Shown piece by piece: positions 53,380 to 63,545 of a stretch of DNA of 64,000 nucleotides. A model generated the notes under the pieces. The model did not search any database, was not told the DNA's origin, and saw nothing but the letters and a program-made list of their open reading frames with translations. Made by a program: the position numbers and the translations under genes. Numbering within the stretch: the first letter of the stretch is position 1; the number at the start of each line of letters is the position of its first letter. This stretch comes from Megaustenia siamemsis (Eukaryota; Mollusca; Gastropoda; Stylommatophora; Ariophantidae). The DNA is taken from positions 62,672,178-62,736,177 of the forward strand of contig JAVIAB010000059.1 of assembly GCA_032433765.1 (NCBI GenBank), given 5' to 3'.

Positions 53380-53605
53380 ATCATCAACATTGAGTGCCTT
53401 CCGCATCGAAGGTTGGCTAACATGGAGCGCCATTCTACTGTTGTCTTTTGCTTAGCTGGTGCAGATTGTCATAGGTTGACTTGTCCATTTTTTGATGTTA
53501 CTCGTCCATGTTCGTCTTGGTCTGCCTCTTTTACCTTGTATTTTCTCTTCCAATATTACTTTAATTAGGCTGTCTTTTAACATGCCCCAAAAATGTCATT
53601 TTTCA
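53380..53605 (-). mobile_element. LINE-C 3' end
   Basis: Starts at CATCATCATCAACATTGAGT, has TAACATGGAGCGCCATTCTA, and TCTGCCTCTTTTACCTTGTA, up to AACATGCCCCAAAAATGTC. Frame broken. Confidence 0.8.
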
Positions 53606-53659
53606 TTTCATCAAATCTCATCATAATTAAAAGCATTTCGTTTTGTGGAACAGCTTTGG

Positions 53660-53815
53660 TTCTTTGGTTATGGTAGACCCCGGTATCACTGCAAACGAAT
53701 TAAAATCCATAATTGCTCAACCGCCCGTGCCAGTGGAATCATCATTATTACTAACTCATCTCCCAAACAAAGAAAGGTGGCTGTAGTCCCCATCATAGCA
53801 GCTCTTACGATTAAC
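53660..53815 (+). repeat. Repeat R fragment
   Basis: FGYGRPRYHCKRIKIHNCST and ARASGIIIITNSSPKQRKVA are in one open frame; homology stops after CCCATCATAGCAG. Confidence 0.75.
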
Positions 53816-53934
53816 GCGTTGCTGATATGGTTATCTTCATCCTTTTAATAAAATACTTTGTTTTCTGTGGGAGACTCTCATAATTAATACTTTGTTAATT
53901 GGTAGGACTTTTCTTATAATTAACAGGTTGTTAA

Positions 53935-54575
53935 CAGGTTTCTGTAGAAAAGGAGTGGATGGGCATTTAAAGTACGCTCGGCAGGCAGAATAATCAAAGA
54001 AGACAGTGGTGAATACTTTACGACCACGAGTAGCATGACGATGGAGGTGATGGCAGTGGCCAGGGCATGATTCTGATAAGAGCACAAAACTACATCCACG
54101 CCAAACTAAGTAATTCGATGAGCATGATAAGAAAAGTGGAGACGGGCTCAGTACGCAGGTAATTGGTAGTGTCATTGCAGAAGTCAAAAATACGTAGGAT
54201 CACATTTGTCTACGTCCCTGGACATGTGGGAGTACGGGGAAATGAGAGAGCGGACAGGTTGGCTAGTTGCTCTGTCGTTGAAGACTGTCAACCAATGGAT
54301 CACGTGAACATCATCAATGCCCTCCGAGATGTGGGAAGGGCACAGGACTTCGACAACCATGAGTCCATGGCACTCCATCGGCGGATGGAAGAGACGGGAG
54401 TTAAGATGGGGACAGCCAGAAACGGGAAACTTAGTGGGCGTATAAGACGACTTATCACCCAACACAGAACTAGAGTGGGTCAGTCGCATGGACACTGCGG
54501 GACTTGCCGAGAAGGGGATCTGAGCACCTATGGTTCGGAGTCTAATGGTGCTGATCTGCAAATAACTCAATAATT
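53935..54575 (+). mobile_element. LINE-D RNase H domain and tail
   Basis: Readable RNase H: GEYFTTTSSMTMEVMAVARA (with the catalytic Glu region), a frameshift, then RRITFVYVPGHVGVRGNERA and DRLAS, where PGHVGVRGNERAD is the His and Asp end of the RNase H active site. The tail domain follows: MDHVNIINALRDVGRAQDF, then CGTCREGDLSTYGSE. Open for 136 codons from 54163. The best copy of LINE-D here. Confidence 0.8.
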
Positions 54576-54919
54576 CTATAAGAGGTTTCTAAGATTTCCC
54601 TTAGAAGAAATGTGTTGTTGGTTTGTTGAATCAAATGTAGGAATTAACGTCTTGTTACTTTTTATAACTAATCTTATAATGTGTGTTATTGAATGATGGG
54701 AACTGTTTTACTCCAGTCAATGACAAGAAAGTTTCAGTTCTCAAGAAGATAAGCTGCGGTGTTTTATTTATTGTTTTGGTGTTGTCCCACTTCACATATT
54801 TCTTCTAGCAAAGCTTATGCCTTCCATGGAAAGCAGGAAAATAATGAATTGAACAGAATCTATCATTTTTAAGTAATACCATCAGTTAAGAAACAAATAA
54901 AATATCTAATATTCGTAAC

Positions 54920-55285
54920 ATTCATATAGAAGATGTAACAAGTATGTGTTTATATAAGAATATGAAGTATTTCAAGGAAAGGTAAGAAAGTAAACAATGA
55001 AGTCTTTAAAAAACTAAAAATAAAAGACATCTACTAAACACAATTGTAACAAAACAAGTGAGATTTTTGTGGCATATTAAAAGATACAACAGCCTACTAA
55101 AGGTAATCTTGGAAGGGAAGATACAAGGTAAAAGAGGTAGAGGCAGGCCAAGAATAACATGGAAGAGTAACATAAAAAAATGGACAGCCTATGAAAACCT
55201 GCAGTATAAAAGCAAGAGACAGAGCGGAGTGATGCTCCATGGTAGCCAACCTTCGATGTGGAGACACCAGTGAATGATGAATGAT
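54920..55285 (+). mobile_element. LINE-C 3' end
   Basis: Encodes VRFLWHIKRYNSLLKVILEG, then KRGRGRPRITWKSNI and YKSKRQSGVMLHGSQPS, ending at GAATGATGAATGATGA. Position matches the LINE-C at 19730-20060 in gene B intron 2. Confidence 0.85.
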
Positions 55286-55383
55286 GAGGTAGAAGGCGGT
55301 TGGCAGAGTTAACAACAGCAAAATCTACGTGAAAAGAAACATTGGAAAACAGAGCTGAGAGGCGGTATAAGAGTTCATTGTCA

Positions 55384-55640
55384 CTTCTTCTTTTGGTTCT
55401 TCTTTTTTCTTCTTCTTTCCTTCCTCATCTGCCTTTCAGGGTCGAGGGGAGAAGTAATTTGCGGTCTTTTGCTAATCCGTTCGCCTCTGCTGCTGTTATG
55501 TTACCTAGTGCTTCTAACATTCCATCCATCCATCGTAGTCGATCCTTGGGTCTGGTGTTCTCACAAAGTTTGCTGAAGGCTAGTTGTGTTATGTTTTGAT
55601 CTTTCGTCCTTGTCACTTGGCCAAACCATTTGTTGTTGTT
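55384..55640 (-). mobile_element. LINE-A 3' part (copy A4, first piece)
   Basis: Minus: KWFGQVTRTKDQNITQLAFS, RPKDRLRWMDGMLEALGNIT. The GRPRKRW motif has lost three residues. Continued at 56703-56906 after a nested insertion. The element is flanked by TTCATTGTCACT (55372-55383 and 56907-56918), a likely target duplication. Confidence 0.85.
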
Positions 55641-55644
55641 GTTG

Positions 55645-55938
55645 TTGTTGCGTTCGCCAGCTTTCAACTAGGAACTGAATTTTGCGTGTTAATCCATTTT
55701 TTCCCTGGCAGCCGTGTGCACAGGTGTCCCGCACAGACAGATAACTCCGACTTTGGAGGTACTCATATTTTCTCAGTCGATGAGTAACTGACGTTTCAAG
55801 CCGGGCCTCGCTGCTGAGACCAGGGGTGGTTGTCGCAGAGAGAAATCATAAATAAAAATCCCAACCGGTGTAGCCGAAACTTGAACCCACAACCTCTTTG
55901 TCCCGAGGCTGGCGTCTTGCCTCGAGATCAACCAGTCC
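55645..55938 (-). repeat. SINE2 copy 5
   Basis: From GCGTTCGCCAGCTTTCAACT to TCGAGATCAACCAGTCCCCC. Inserted in the LINE-A copy together with repeat R. Confidence 0.85.
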
Positions 55939-55939
55939 C

Positions 55940-56700
55940 CCATGGACTTGGAATATGAGGAAACTGCAACAAGGAACACTTTTCATGCATAGCCTGCAAT
56001 GGTTCCTGCCGCCTATTCACCGTATACCAGAAGTTCACGTCCTTCCGAAAGTGAGGATCGTCATATTTCTTTAAAAATGTATAGCGCTTGATGATGTTAG
56101 GCCATGGTTGTTGACTCCAATTTCGAACATATAAACACGCAGTTAGTCGTCAGATTATCCCCGTCGCACATCAAACAACAGATCGTAAGATTAGCGTATG
56201 GCCAGACTAGTGATTTACGATGAGCCATTACGATGACGTAACACACATAATAATGTCGGACGCTCTGCAATGGCGCGCCCTTTAGAATCCTGATTACTCC
56301 CGTGAATGTAGCCCACGACGAACATAATACGGTGCAAATTCCGCAAAGAGATAAAACTGCGGCTGACGAAGCATTTCACATTAATAAGTAACATGGAAAT
56401 AACTTGCGTCAAGCAAATCCAACAACGGTCATTAGCATCACCAAAGTGACGTAAAGCGCAGAACAAGCCTAGACGATAAAAGGTCGCATTCACAACACTT
56501 GATTTGTCGAAAATGGTATATTGCCGGCGTACGACATTGTTTTATCAGCGCAGATGTAATAAGTAGATCATCATCCTGACTTTAACGCATAGGAGTGCAA
56601 TGGAGAACCGAAATTAATCAGACATCCAATGCACTTTCTGCAGCGATCGAGAGAACTTGGACTAGATCCCCTATCTTAGAAACGGAAGTCCATCAAACGG
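55940..56700 (+). repeat. Repeat R, 3' part, nested in LINE-A
   Basis: Matches 22060-22290 and 22410-22865: GGACTTGGAATATGAGGAAA, CTTGATGATGTTAGGCCATG, GTAAGATTAGCGTATGGCC, CATTCACAACACTTGATTTG. It lacks the conserved ORF-like part. No gene evident. Confidence 0.7.
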
Positions 56701-56702
56701 AA

Positions 56703-56906
56703 ACCATTTTATATGTTGTTTCCATATATATCTATGGCGGGGGCTATTCCTAGCATTTTTCTCAGTTCTTCATTTCTGATCGTATCTCTCAGACTGTTTC
56801 CTATCATTCGTCTAACACATTTCATCTCAGTAGACGTTATTTTTCTTATTGTTCTTGCATCTAGGGTCCAGGTCTGGCATTGGTAGCACAACGTTGGTAT
56901 GAAGTT
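56703..56906 (-). mobile_element. LINE-A 3' part (copy A4, second piece)
   Basis: FIPTLCYQCQTWTLDARTIR, KITSTEMKCVRRMIGNSLRD and ELRKMLGIAPAID. AACCATTT is found at both edges of the nested insert (55625-55632 and 56702-56709), consistent with a target duplication. Confidence 0.85.
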
Positions 56907-57339
56907 CATTGTCACTACCACAAGTTAAATGATAATGATGATTGTAATAAACAAAGCTACGGATGGTAATCCAAACTATAAAGTTGATGTATAGATGATC
57001 ATTTCCGTGATGATCAAAATAATGATGATGATAATAATGGTCATACTGATAATGTATTATTGATGAAATATTTAACGATAATGATACTATGAATGATTTT
57101 GGGAATGATAATGTTGATGATTATGATATGAATTATGTCGAGAGTGATTATTATGAGGTCCGATATGAATAAAGATGATTATATTAATGTAGATATCGAC
57201 AATATATTAATAACATGACAAATTAGTATTATTATTCTGCGAGTGATGATGATAATTGCAGTATTAAAAATAATGTTGATTGCGATAATGCTAATCATAA
57301 TAATGATGATAATGACATTATGACTGACGATATTAAAAA

Positions 57340-57733
57340 AAGTAAAGTACCCCGTCACGCCAAGTGGCGTATAGGGAATATGGTGTTAGTGACCATAAAT
57401 TTTACAGACCTTCAGCACATGATTTTTGGGGTAATGTGATCGGTATTCCAGAACAACTGGAATATATTGTAACAACTGGAAAAATTGAGATAGAGGGAAG
57501 CAAAGAGAGAAAATACCAGACAGCTTAAGAGAATGGCTTGGCAGAAGGCCAACAACCGAAATGATAAAGGACTGTCGAGGTCGAAAGTTGTGGAGAAACA
57601 TGATCACCTACGCCAGTAGGCCCGGTACTTGATGATGAGTCGGTATTACGCCCGTGCTGCTTTCCTTTTCCAAAAAAATCCGTAACCCATTTAAGGCTGG
57701 GTCAACCCGGAAGCCGTCGGTTGGAACGACTGA
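57340..57733 (-). repeat. SINE1 copy 14, split by a LINE-B1 insertion
   Basis: SINE pieces 57340-57446 and 57638-57733 join exactly at TCGGTATT, which is present on both sides of the insert. The head is missing (ends at GTCGGTTGGAACGAC). Confidence 0.88.
57447..57637 (+). mobile_element. LINE-B1 190-nt 3' insertion with target duplication
   Basis: CAGAACAACTGGAATATATT to GCCCGGTACTTGATGATGAG, flanked by TCGGTATT on both sides. It fixes the LINE-B1 3' terminus at a TGATGA-type tail. Confidence 0.9.
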
Positions 57734-57867
57734 TGATGCCCAGTAATAAATGAATGAGAATAGTGTAACTGATATGGGGAGGAGCCATGCTGCTGTTGAT
57801 AATCCTAACAGCGACAATTGTTGCTTATGTTGTTATCTTTCATGATAACGGCCCAGACAATGCTTAC

Positions 57868-58024
57868 CTGAAGTTACAAACTGAATCTGCAATGGATCAA
57901 ACTGGAACTTATCACTTTGAAACAGCGGATTGTAGCAGACACATTTCCAAAGTAGAAAAAGTAGAGTTCCCAAGTCGGACGCAGCAAGGCCACACAGACT
58001 GATATTAACGCTTTCGTTGAAGCC
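57868..58024 (-). CDS. GPCR gene C, exon 2 (TM2)
   Basis: 157 nt, acceptor CCATTCAG (AG at 58025-58026), donor CAG|GTAAGC (GT at 57866-57867). Encodes GFNESVNISLCGLAASDLG and ends QIQFVTSG. One residue different from gene B. It joins in phase to exon 3 (49825-50528) over a 7.3-kb intron; gene B's matching intron is 4.4 kb. Confidence 0.9.
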
Positions 58025-58138
58025 CTGAATGGAATAAGATGACACATGATGGTGGTTATAATTAAGACGCACATGTGGTTTTATATTCAATTGTTTAAAC
58101 ACCACGATTATACACATTTGATAACATTTTTGTTATGG

Positions 58139-58570
58139 CACCATCATCAAGTTCCATGCCTGCTGCCGTAGGTGATCATGTTTCTCCACAACTTTTGATC
58201 TCATCAGTTATTTATCATTTCTGTTGTTGACCTTCTGCCAAGCCATTCTTTTAAGCTGTCTGATATCTTTTCTCTTTGTTTCCCTCTATCTCTTCGTCCC
58301 TCAATTTTCCCATTTGTTACAATATATTCCAGCTCTTCCCTTCACTTTACATGGAAAAATGATGATTCTCTTTTATCTTTGGCCTCTCTCAGAACGTTTT
58401 CATTACTCTTCTTAGCTGTTCATGGTATCCTAACATTGTCGATAAAAACCGCATTTCTACAGCCTCCAGTGAATTTTCTTGTCTGTTGTCCAATTGTCCA
58501 TGATTCACATCCATATGTTAAGCTTGGCTCAGCATAACATTTAACAACTATTTTTCTTGTCTACATTGTC
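58139..58570 (-). mobile_element. LINE-B1 3' fragment
   Basis: CATCATCAAGTTCCATGCCT, CCTTCTGCCAAGCCATTCTT, CAATATATTCCAGCTCTTCC, CTCTTCTTAGCTGTTCATGG and TTGTCAAAAATGGATCGACC. Gene B has the matching ATCATCAAGTACCATGCCTG at 21650-21720, so this insertion may be older than the duplication. Confidence 0.8.
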
Positions 58571-58576
58571 AAAAAT

Positions 58577-58680
58577 GGATCGACCACATTACCCCGAAAA
58601 TCATGTGCAGAAGGTCTGTAGAATGTATGGTCACTAACACCATATTCCCTATATGAAAATTGGCGTGACGGGGACACTTT
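58577..58680 (+). repeat. SINE1 3' part (copy 15)
   Basis: From CGACCACATTACCCCGAAAA to GGCGTGACGGGGACACTTTT. It joins the end of the LINE-B1 fragment directly. Confidence 0.8.
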
Positions 58681-58778
58681 TTTTTTTACTTATCTGTCCG
58701 TTTCCAACCGTTTATAGAGACTTTGTTTTTTTTTCAATTTCCATTCGTTCTTTTTTTCTTTATTTTTACTTTCTAACA

Positions 58779-58780
<2 letters not shown>

Positions 58781-58851
<71 letters not shown>

Positions 58852-58856
58852 TCATT
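58781..58856. repeat. (CTTT)n microsatellite
   Basis: About 18 clean CTTT units, preceded by T-rich sequence. Confidence 0.97.
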
Positions 58857-59116
58857 CCTAGAATACTTCTTTCTTTTTGTGCTCCCTTTTGTACCTGTTC
58901 GGGTGTTGACGGAGATAAAGTTCTGGTTCTTGCCTTTTTGACGCTTTCATTCAATGTCAATTGATGTTGTTGAAGCGTTTCTTTGATATTGTCTGTGCAT
59001 CTTGCTTTTATACCTTCTTCTCCTCTTTTGATATATTCTTTGTATGATAAGAAATTGCATGGCATTCTTTCTAGATTGGCAAACCAGTATATTTGTTGTT
59101 TCTGATTGTACATTTT

Positions 59117-59338
59117 TAGGGCACATCATGAGAAGAGAAAAGTTGGAATACTTGGTTACAACTGGCAAAATAAAAGTAAAGAGAGATCGCGGACGACAAA
59201 GAGAGAAAATACTGGATAGCTTGGTGTCATGGCATGGAAACGAGTCAACTACAGAACTGATACTATGCACTGTAGATAGAAGAATGTGGAAGGACATGAT
59301 CGCCTACGCCAACCGGTATGACACAAGATGATGATGAT
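59117..59338 (+). mobile_element. LINE-B2 3' end
   Basis: Open: FLGHIMRREKLEYLVTTGKI, KRDRGRQREKILDSLVSWHG, LILCTVDRRMWKDMIAYANR, ending ATGACACAAGATGATGATGA. The minus-sense stretch just before it (58870-59100, KKARTRTLSPSTPEQVQKGA) is not recognised. Confidence 0.85.
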
Positions 59339-59375
59339 TGTAGCTTGGGATTGCCTACTCTTTCTCATGTAATCA

Positions 59376-59610
59376 TCATCATCCTTGTGTGCCGTCTCCG
59401 CATTGAAGGTAGGCTACAACGGGTCGCCACTCCGCTCTGTCTCTTACTTTTATAGCGCAGGTTATCATAGGCTGACTTGCCCATCTTTTATGTTACTCGT
59501 TATTGTTAGTCTTGCTCTGTTCCTGCCTCTTTTACCGTGTATTTTCTCACCAAGATTACTTGTAGTAGACACTGTGTCACTTAACATGCCCCAAACATCT
59601 CATTTGTCTT
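59376..59610 (-). mobile_element. LINE-C 3' end, decayed
   Basis: CATCATCCTTGTGTGCCGTC, CTGTTCCTGCCTCTTTTACC and AACATGCCCCAAACATCTC. Continues as LINE-C in the other direction after 59700. Confidence 0.75.
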
Positions 59611-59704
59611 GTTTGAATTGTGTTTACATTTTCTCTTTTCATTTTAAGTAGTTTTAAAACGTAATCGCTTGTTTTCTTTTCTTTCCTTTCCATCTAATTT
59701 AAAC

Positions 59705-59905
59705 ACAGCAGCCTACTAAAAGCAATCTTGGAGGAAACATTTTAAGGATAAATTGCCAGAGGCACACCAAGACTAACTTTGACGGGTAACATCACAAGAT
59801 GGACAAGTCAGCAAATGACAACCTGCACTGTCAAAGCAAGAGACAGCGGAATGGCGCTCCATGATAGCCAACTTTCGATGTCGAGACGGCACTCAATGAT
59901 GATGA
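59705..59905 (+). mobile_element. LINE-C 3' end, decayed
   Basis: CACAGCAGCCTACTAAAAGC, GACCTGCACT-like repeats, GGAATGGCGCTCCATGATAG and a CACTCAATGATGATGAG end. Opposite orientation to the previous piece. Confidence 0.75.
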
Positions 59906-59984
59906 GAATTGTTAATATTAAGTCATATTCTTCTTTCTTTCTTCTTTTTTCTTCCTCACTGATAGCGAAAAGGTGTCGTGGTTT

Positions 59985-60185
59985 ATAACATTTGTCGTTC
60001 TTGAGCTGCTCGAACTGTCTGAATTAGTGATTTTCCTTTGGTGTTACATGTCACTATCACTGCATCTATCCATCTTCTTCTAGGTCTTCTCTTGGTCTTT
60101 TTCCATGCATTCTCAAGAAGAACGCCCTTGATGGTTATTAGTGAGGATTCATTCTGACCAGGTGGTCCAACCATTTAAGTTGTTG
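59985..60185 (-). mobile_element. LINE 3' fragment (family E)
   Basis: ESSLITIKGVLLENAWKKTK and RPRRRWIDAVIV, with GKSLIQTVRAAQERQM to the end. Same element as 27230-27425. Confidence 0.7.
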
Positions 60186-60473
60186 TTGTTCTATGTATTC
60201 TTGGCAGGGTTTTATTCCTACCATTTTTGTATGGTTTCATTTGATATTCTATCTCTTCTTGTGTTGTTTGTTTCTTTTCTCAAGCATCGCATCTCGCATG
60301 TATTGGTCTTTCTTCAATGTGATTTAGATAGAGTCCATGTTTGACTTTCATAGCACAAAGTTGGTATGAAAATGTTATTTATTAAGTCATATTATTATTC
60401 CAGACATATCTTCAGTGCGTCATATGATGTATTAATTGTATGGTAGGAAGACAGAAGATAGGACACTTCAGTA

Positions 60474-61175
60474 TCTTCTTCTTTCCTTCCTGATTTGCCT
60501 TTTAGCGTCGAGGGGAGATATAATTTATGGTCTTTTACTCTTTTGTTCGCCTCTGCTGCAGTTGTGTTTCCTAATGTTTCTAGTATTCCCTCAATCTAAT
60601 TCTTTCGTGGTCGGCCCTTGGGTCTGGCTTTCTCGCAACGTTTATTGAAAGCTCGTTGTGTTGTGTTTTGATCTTTCTGCCTTGTCACGTGGCCAAACTA
60701 TTTTATCTGTTGTTTCCTTATATATTCTATGGCGGAGGCTATTCCTAGCATTTTTCTCAGTTCGTCATTTCTGATCTTATCTCTCAGACTGTTTCCTGTC
60801 ATTCATCTAACACATTTCATATCATAAGGGGTTATTGTTCCTATTGTTCTTGCATCGTGTGTCCAGGACTGACATTGGTAGCACAACGTTTTGATGAAGA
60901 TTGTATTGTAGATTAACCGTTTTTCTTCTAGAGTTATTTCCTTGTTGTTAGAGTTATTGACATTGGTGGCAATATTTATCCGATGATTTGACAAGCTTTG
61001 TTGCATCTTAAGTCAATTATTGCTTGTGAATTATTGCTTGTGAATTATTGCTTGTCCCTAGACTTCCTAGATATTTACATTTCTCCACTTGTTTTAACAG
61101 TCTGCCCTCCATTGTTTTGTAGATGTTCTGGTTCCCTTTTGCGATATTCATGATTTCTGTTTCTTTTTTAAAAGT
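60474..61175 (-). mobile_element. LINE-A 3' fragment (copy A5)
   Basis: Matches 3300-3880 and continues further 5' (TTGTTTTAACAGTCTGCCC, TTGCGATATTCATGATTTCT as at 7210-7290). Frames broken; LCYQCQSWTHDARTIGTIT and the RGRPKGRP end are readable. Confidence 0.8.
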
Positions 61176-61284
61176 GTGTTTATTGATGGTTTAATTGTAC
61201 AACATGAGGTGAGGAGATATGACATTTTTTGTCGCATGCAGTTTTTGTATTCAGTGTTCTAACCCTGTGGCAAAAAAAAAGAAA

Positions 61285-61430
61285 CTAACGTAAAGAGCCT
61301 CGTCACGCCAAGTGGCGTATAGTGTTAGGGACCATACATTTTTATAGACCTTTCGGCACATGATTTTTGGGCAAATGTGGTCGGTATTACGCTCTTGCTG
61401 ATTTACTTTCCCCCAAAGAAAATCCTAACC
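61285..61430 (-). repeat. SINE1 3' part (copy 16), shared with 25758-25870
   Basis: CCTCGTCACGCCAAGTGGCG, GATTTTTGGGCAAATGTGGT. The flanks AACCCTGTGGCAAAAAAAAA and AACTAATTTTCCTCAACATT match gene B intron 1, marking a pre-duplication insertion. Confidence 0.85.
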
Positions 61431-61686
61431 CGGTTATAGTATCAACTAATTTTCCTCAACATTCATATCTTTAAACTGGGAACTGCTACTACATATTTTA
61501 GGATACAGAGTTTAGATATTTCAATAATTATTACACATAGATTAGAACACGATGTACTAACAATGTCTTGACATGGATTCATGGAGTCAATAACCACAGG
61601 AAAGAAATTTTGCTTATTCAAGTTTGTTAGATCGTCTGTTGTAGAAATGAAGGTGTAGTACTTCTAAAATTAAAAAAAAAACTTGA

Positions 61687-61962
61687 GCAAGACGCCGGCC
61701 TCGAGAGAGTGAGGTTGTCGGTTCAAATCCCAGGTACACCGGTTGGGATTTTTATTTATGATTTCTCTCTGGTCTCAGCAGCGAGACCCGCCTCGAAACG
61801 TCAATTACTCATCGACGGAAAAAATATGAGTAGCTCTAAAGACAGAGTTATCTGTCTGTGCGGCGAGGGACCCCTGTGTACACGGCTTCCAGGGAAAAAC
61901 GGGTTAGCACGCAAAATTCAGATCCGTGTCTCTAGGGACTTCGTCAAGCTGGCGAACGTACA
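61687..61962 (+). repeat. SINE2 copy 6
   Basis: Head partly missing: starts CAAGACGCCGGCCTCGAGAG, B box GGTTCAAATCC is exact, ends CAAGCTGGCGAACGTAC with an A-rich tail. Absent from the matching place in gene B (after 26110), so younger than the duplication. Confidence 0.85.
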
Positions 61963-61969
61963 AAAAAAA

Positions 61970-62670
61970 AATTAATATTGTTGATCTGGATGCCCCCAAA
62001 AGGTGAACACCGATATTTATTTATTGGAGACATCTCTTAGTACATGTTGTCTGTGACATTTATAATACTATCTTTCATTCCATCAAATATTACATCTCTT
62101 TTTAGCTTTAAACTTGCTGTTATGCATCTATGTCTTGTCTTTTCTCAATGCTATTATTAATCTACTTAGTATTGTTCTCTGGAGCACAAAACGTATGAAT
62201 CTAACTTGAAACACTTCTCAACTAAACTATGTCTGGTCTAACTGGATGTTCATTAGGTGATTCTTTATCTCTCTCTAACTTATATTTATATTTTGTTCAC
62301 TAACCCTTTTATTTCTATTTCTTGGTGTTTCTCTCCCAATGTGTTTTTTGATGTTTCTTGGTGTTTGTGGAGGTTGATTGTTCCATAAATTACTCTAAAC
62401 TGTCTAATTCTCCTAATGTATGAAATTAAATATATCTGTCTCATTTGCATAATTATTGGCTCACTCGCTGCCTTAGTGATCACAGCGAATGTTGAATGAG
62501 AAGTTCAACTTTAGATGACTTTTGTGACAAATTTTGAAAAACAACCCCCATCTTAACATTTTAGTTAACCTCTGAGTTTTAAAAAATAATCCCAATTTGA
62601 ACTCTAAGAGTGACATCTCTCTCATAAACTTAACCTATCCCCGGTTATTAACCTAATTCCTGTACATGCA
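61970..62670. other. AT-rich insert relative to gene B, nothing recognised
   Basis: No motif or shared repeat. The 65-codon minus frame near 62286 (ISYIRRIRQFRVIYGTINLH) resembles the C-terminal end of some LINE-like or degenerate zinc-finger frames, too weakly to call. Confidence 0.4.
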
Positions 62671-62762
62671 ATGGTAAAGTCAAGTTTACATCTATTCCAC
62701 CACCTTTCCAATAACATATACAATTTTACATTCCAAAAACTAGCTACTGTTGTTCTGTAGTA

Positions 62763-63197
62763 AAGAAAAGTAAAGAGCCCCCGTCACGTCAAGTGGCGTA
62801 TAGGGAATATGGTGTTAGTGACCCGTCACGTCAAGTGGCGTATAGGGAATATGGTGTTAGTGACCCGTCACGCCAAGTGGCGTATAGGGAATATGGTGTT
62901 AGTGACCCGTCACGCCAAGTGGCGTATAGGGAATATGGTGTTAGTGACCCGTCACGCCAAGTGGCGTATAGGGAATATGGTGTTAGTGACCCGTCACGCC
63001 AAGTGGCGTATAGGGAATATGGTGTTAGTGACCCGTCACGTCAAGTGGCGTATAGGGAATATGGTGTTAGTGACCCGTCACGCCAAGTGGCGTATAGGGA
63101 ATATGGTGTTAGTGACCACACATTTTACAGACCTTCGAACCCAACCTCTTGTCCTTTTTAATCCAGTTCACTAACCACTGAGCTGTTGCGGCTCCCT
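62763..63197 (-). repeat. SINE1 copy 17 with 8-fold internal expansion of its 3' end
   Basis: A 42-bp unit, CCCGTCACGCCAAGTGGCGT followed by ATAGGGAATATGGTGTTAGTGA, is repeated eight times at 62780-63116, then the SINE continues with ACCTTCGAACCCAACCTCTT (body largely deleted) to the GAGCTGTTGCGGCTCCC head. Some units have CACGTC for CACGCC. Confidence 0.95.
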
Positions 63198-63276
63198 CTG
63201 TTCTTCTGTGTCTGTATTAAAATTGTACTGCTACTGCTATTACCCACTTAATGTATGGGTAATTATTAAACTATTT

Positions 63277-63545
63277 GGGTAACCACGCTAACTCAGTGGT
63301 TAGTGAACTGGACTACAAAGGACAAGAGGTAGGGTTCTATCCTGATCGACGGTTTCCAGGTTCACCCTGCCTTAAAATGGGTACCGGATTTTTTTTCTGG
63401 GAAAGTAAATCGACAAGAGCGTAGTGCTGACCACATTACCCTAAAAATCATGCGCCGAAGGTCTGTAAAAATTATTGTCACTAAAACCATATTCCCTATG
63501 TGCGACTTGGAGTGACCGGGCTCTTTACTTTTTATTTACTTTACT
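63277..63545 (+). repeat. SINE1 copy 18
   Basis: Head damaged (GGGTAACCACGCTAACTCAG), B box GGTTCTATCC, body and a CGACTTGGAGTGACCGGGC end with a CTTTACTTT tail. Confidence 0.85.

Noticed and set aside
62286..62483. 65-codon minus frame as a gene
   Set aside because: Short, no homologous copy in the window, no motif strong enough to name.
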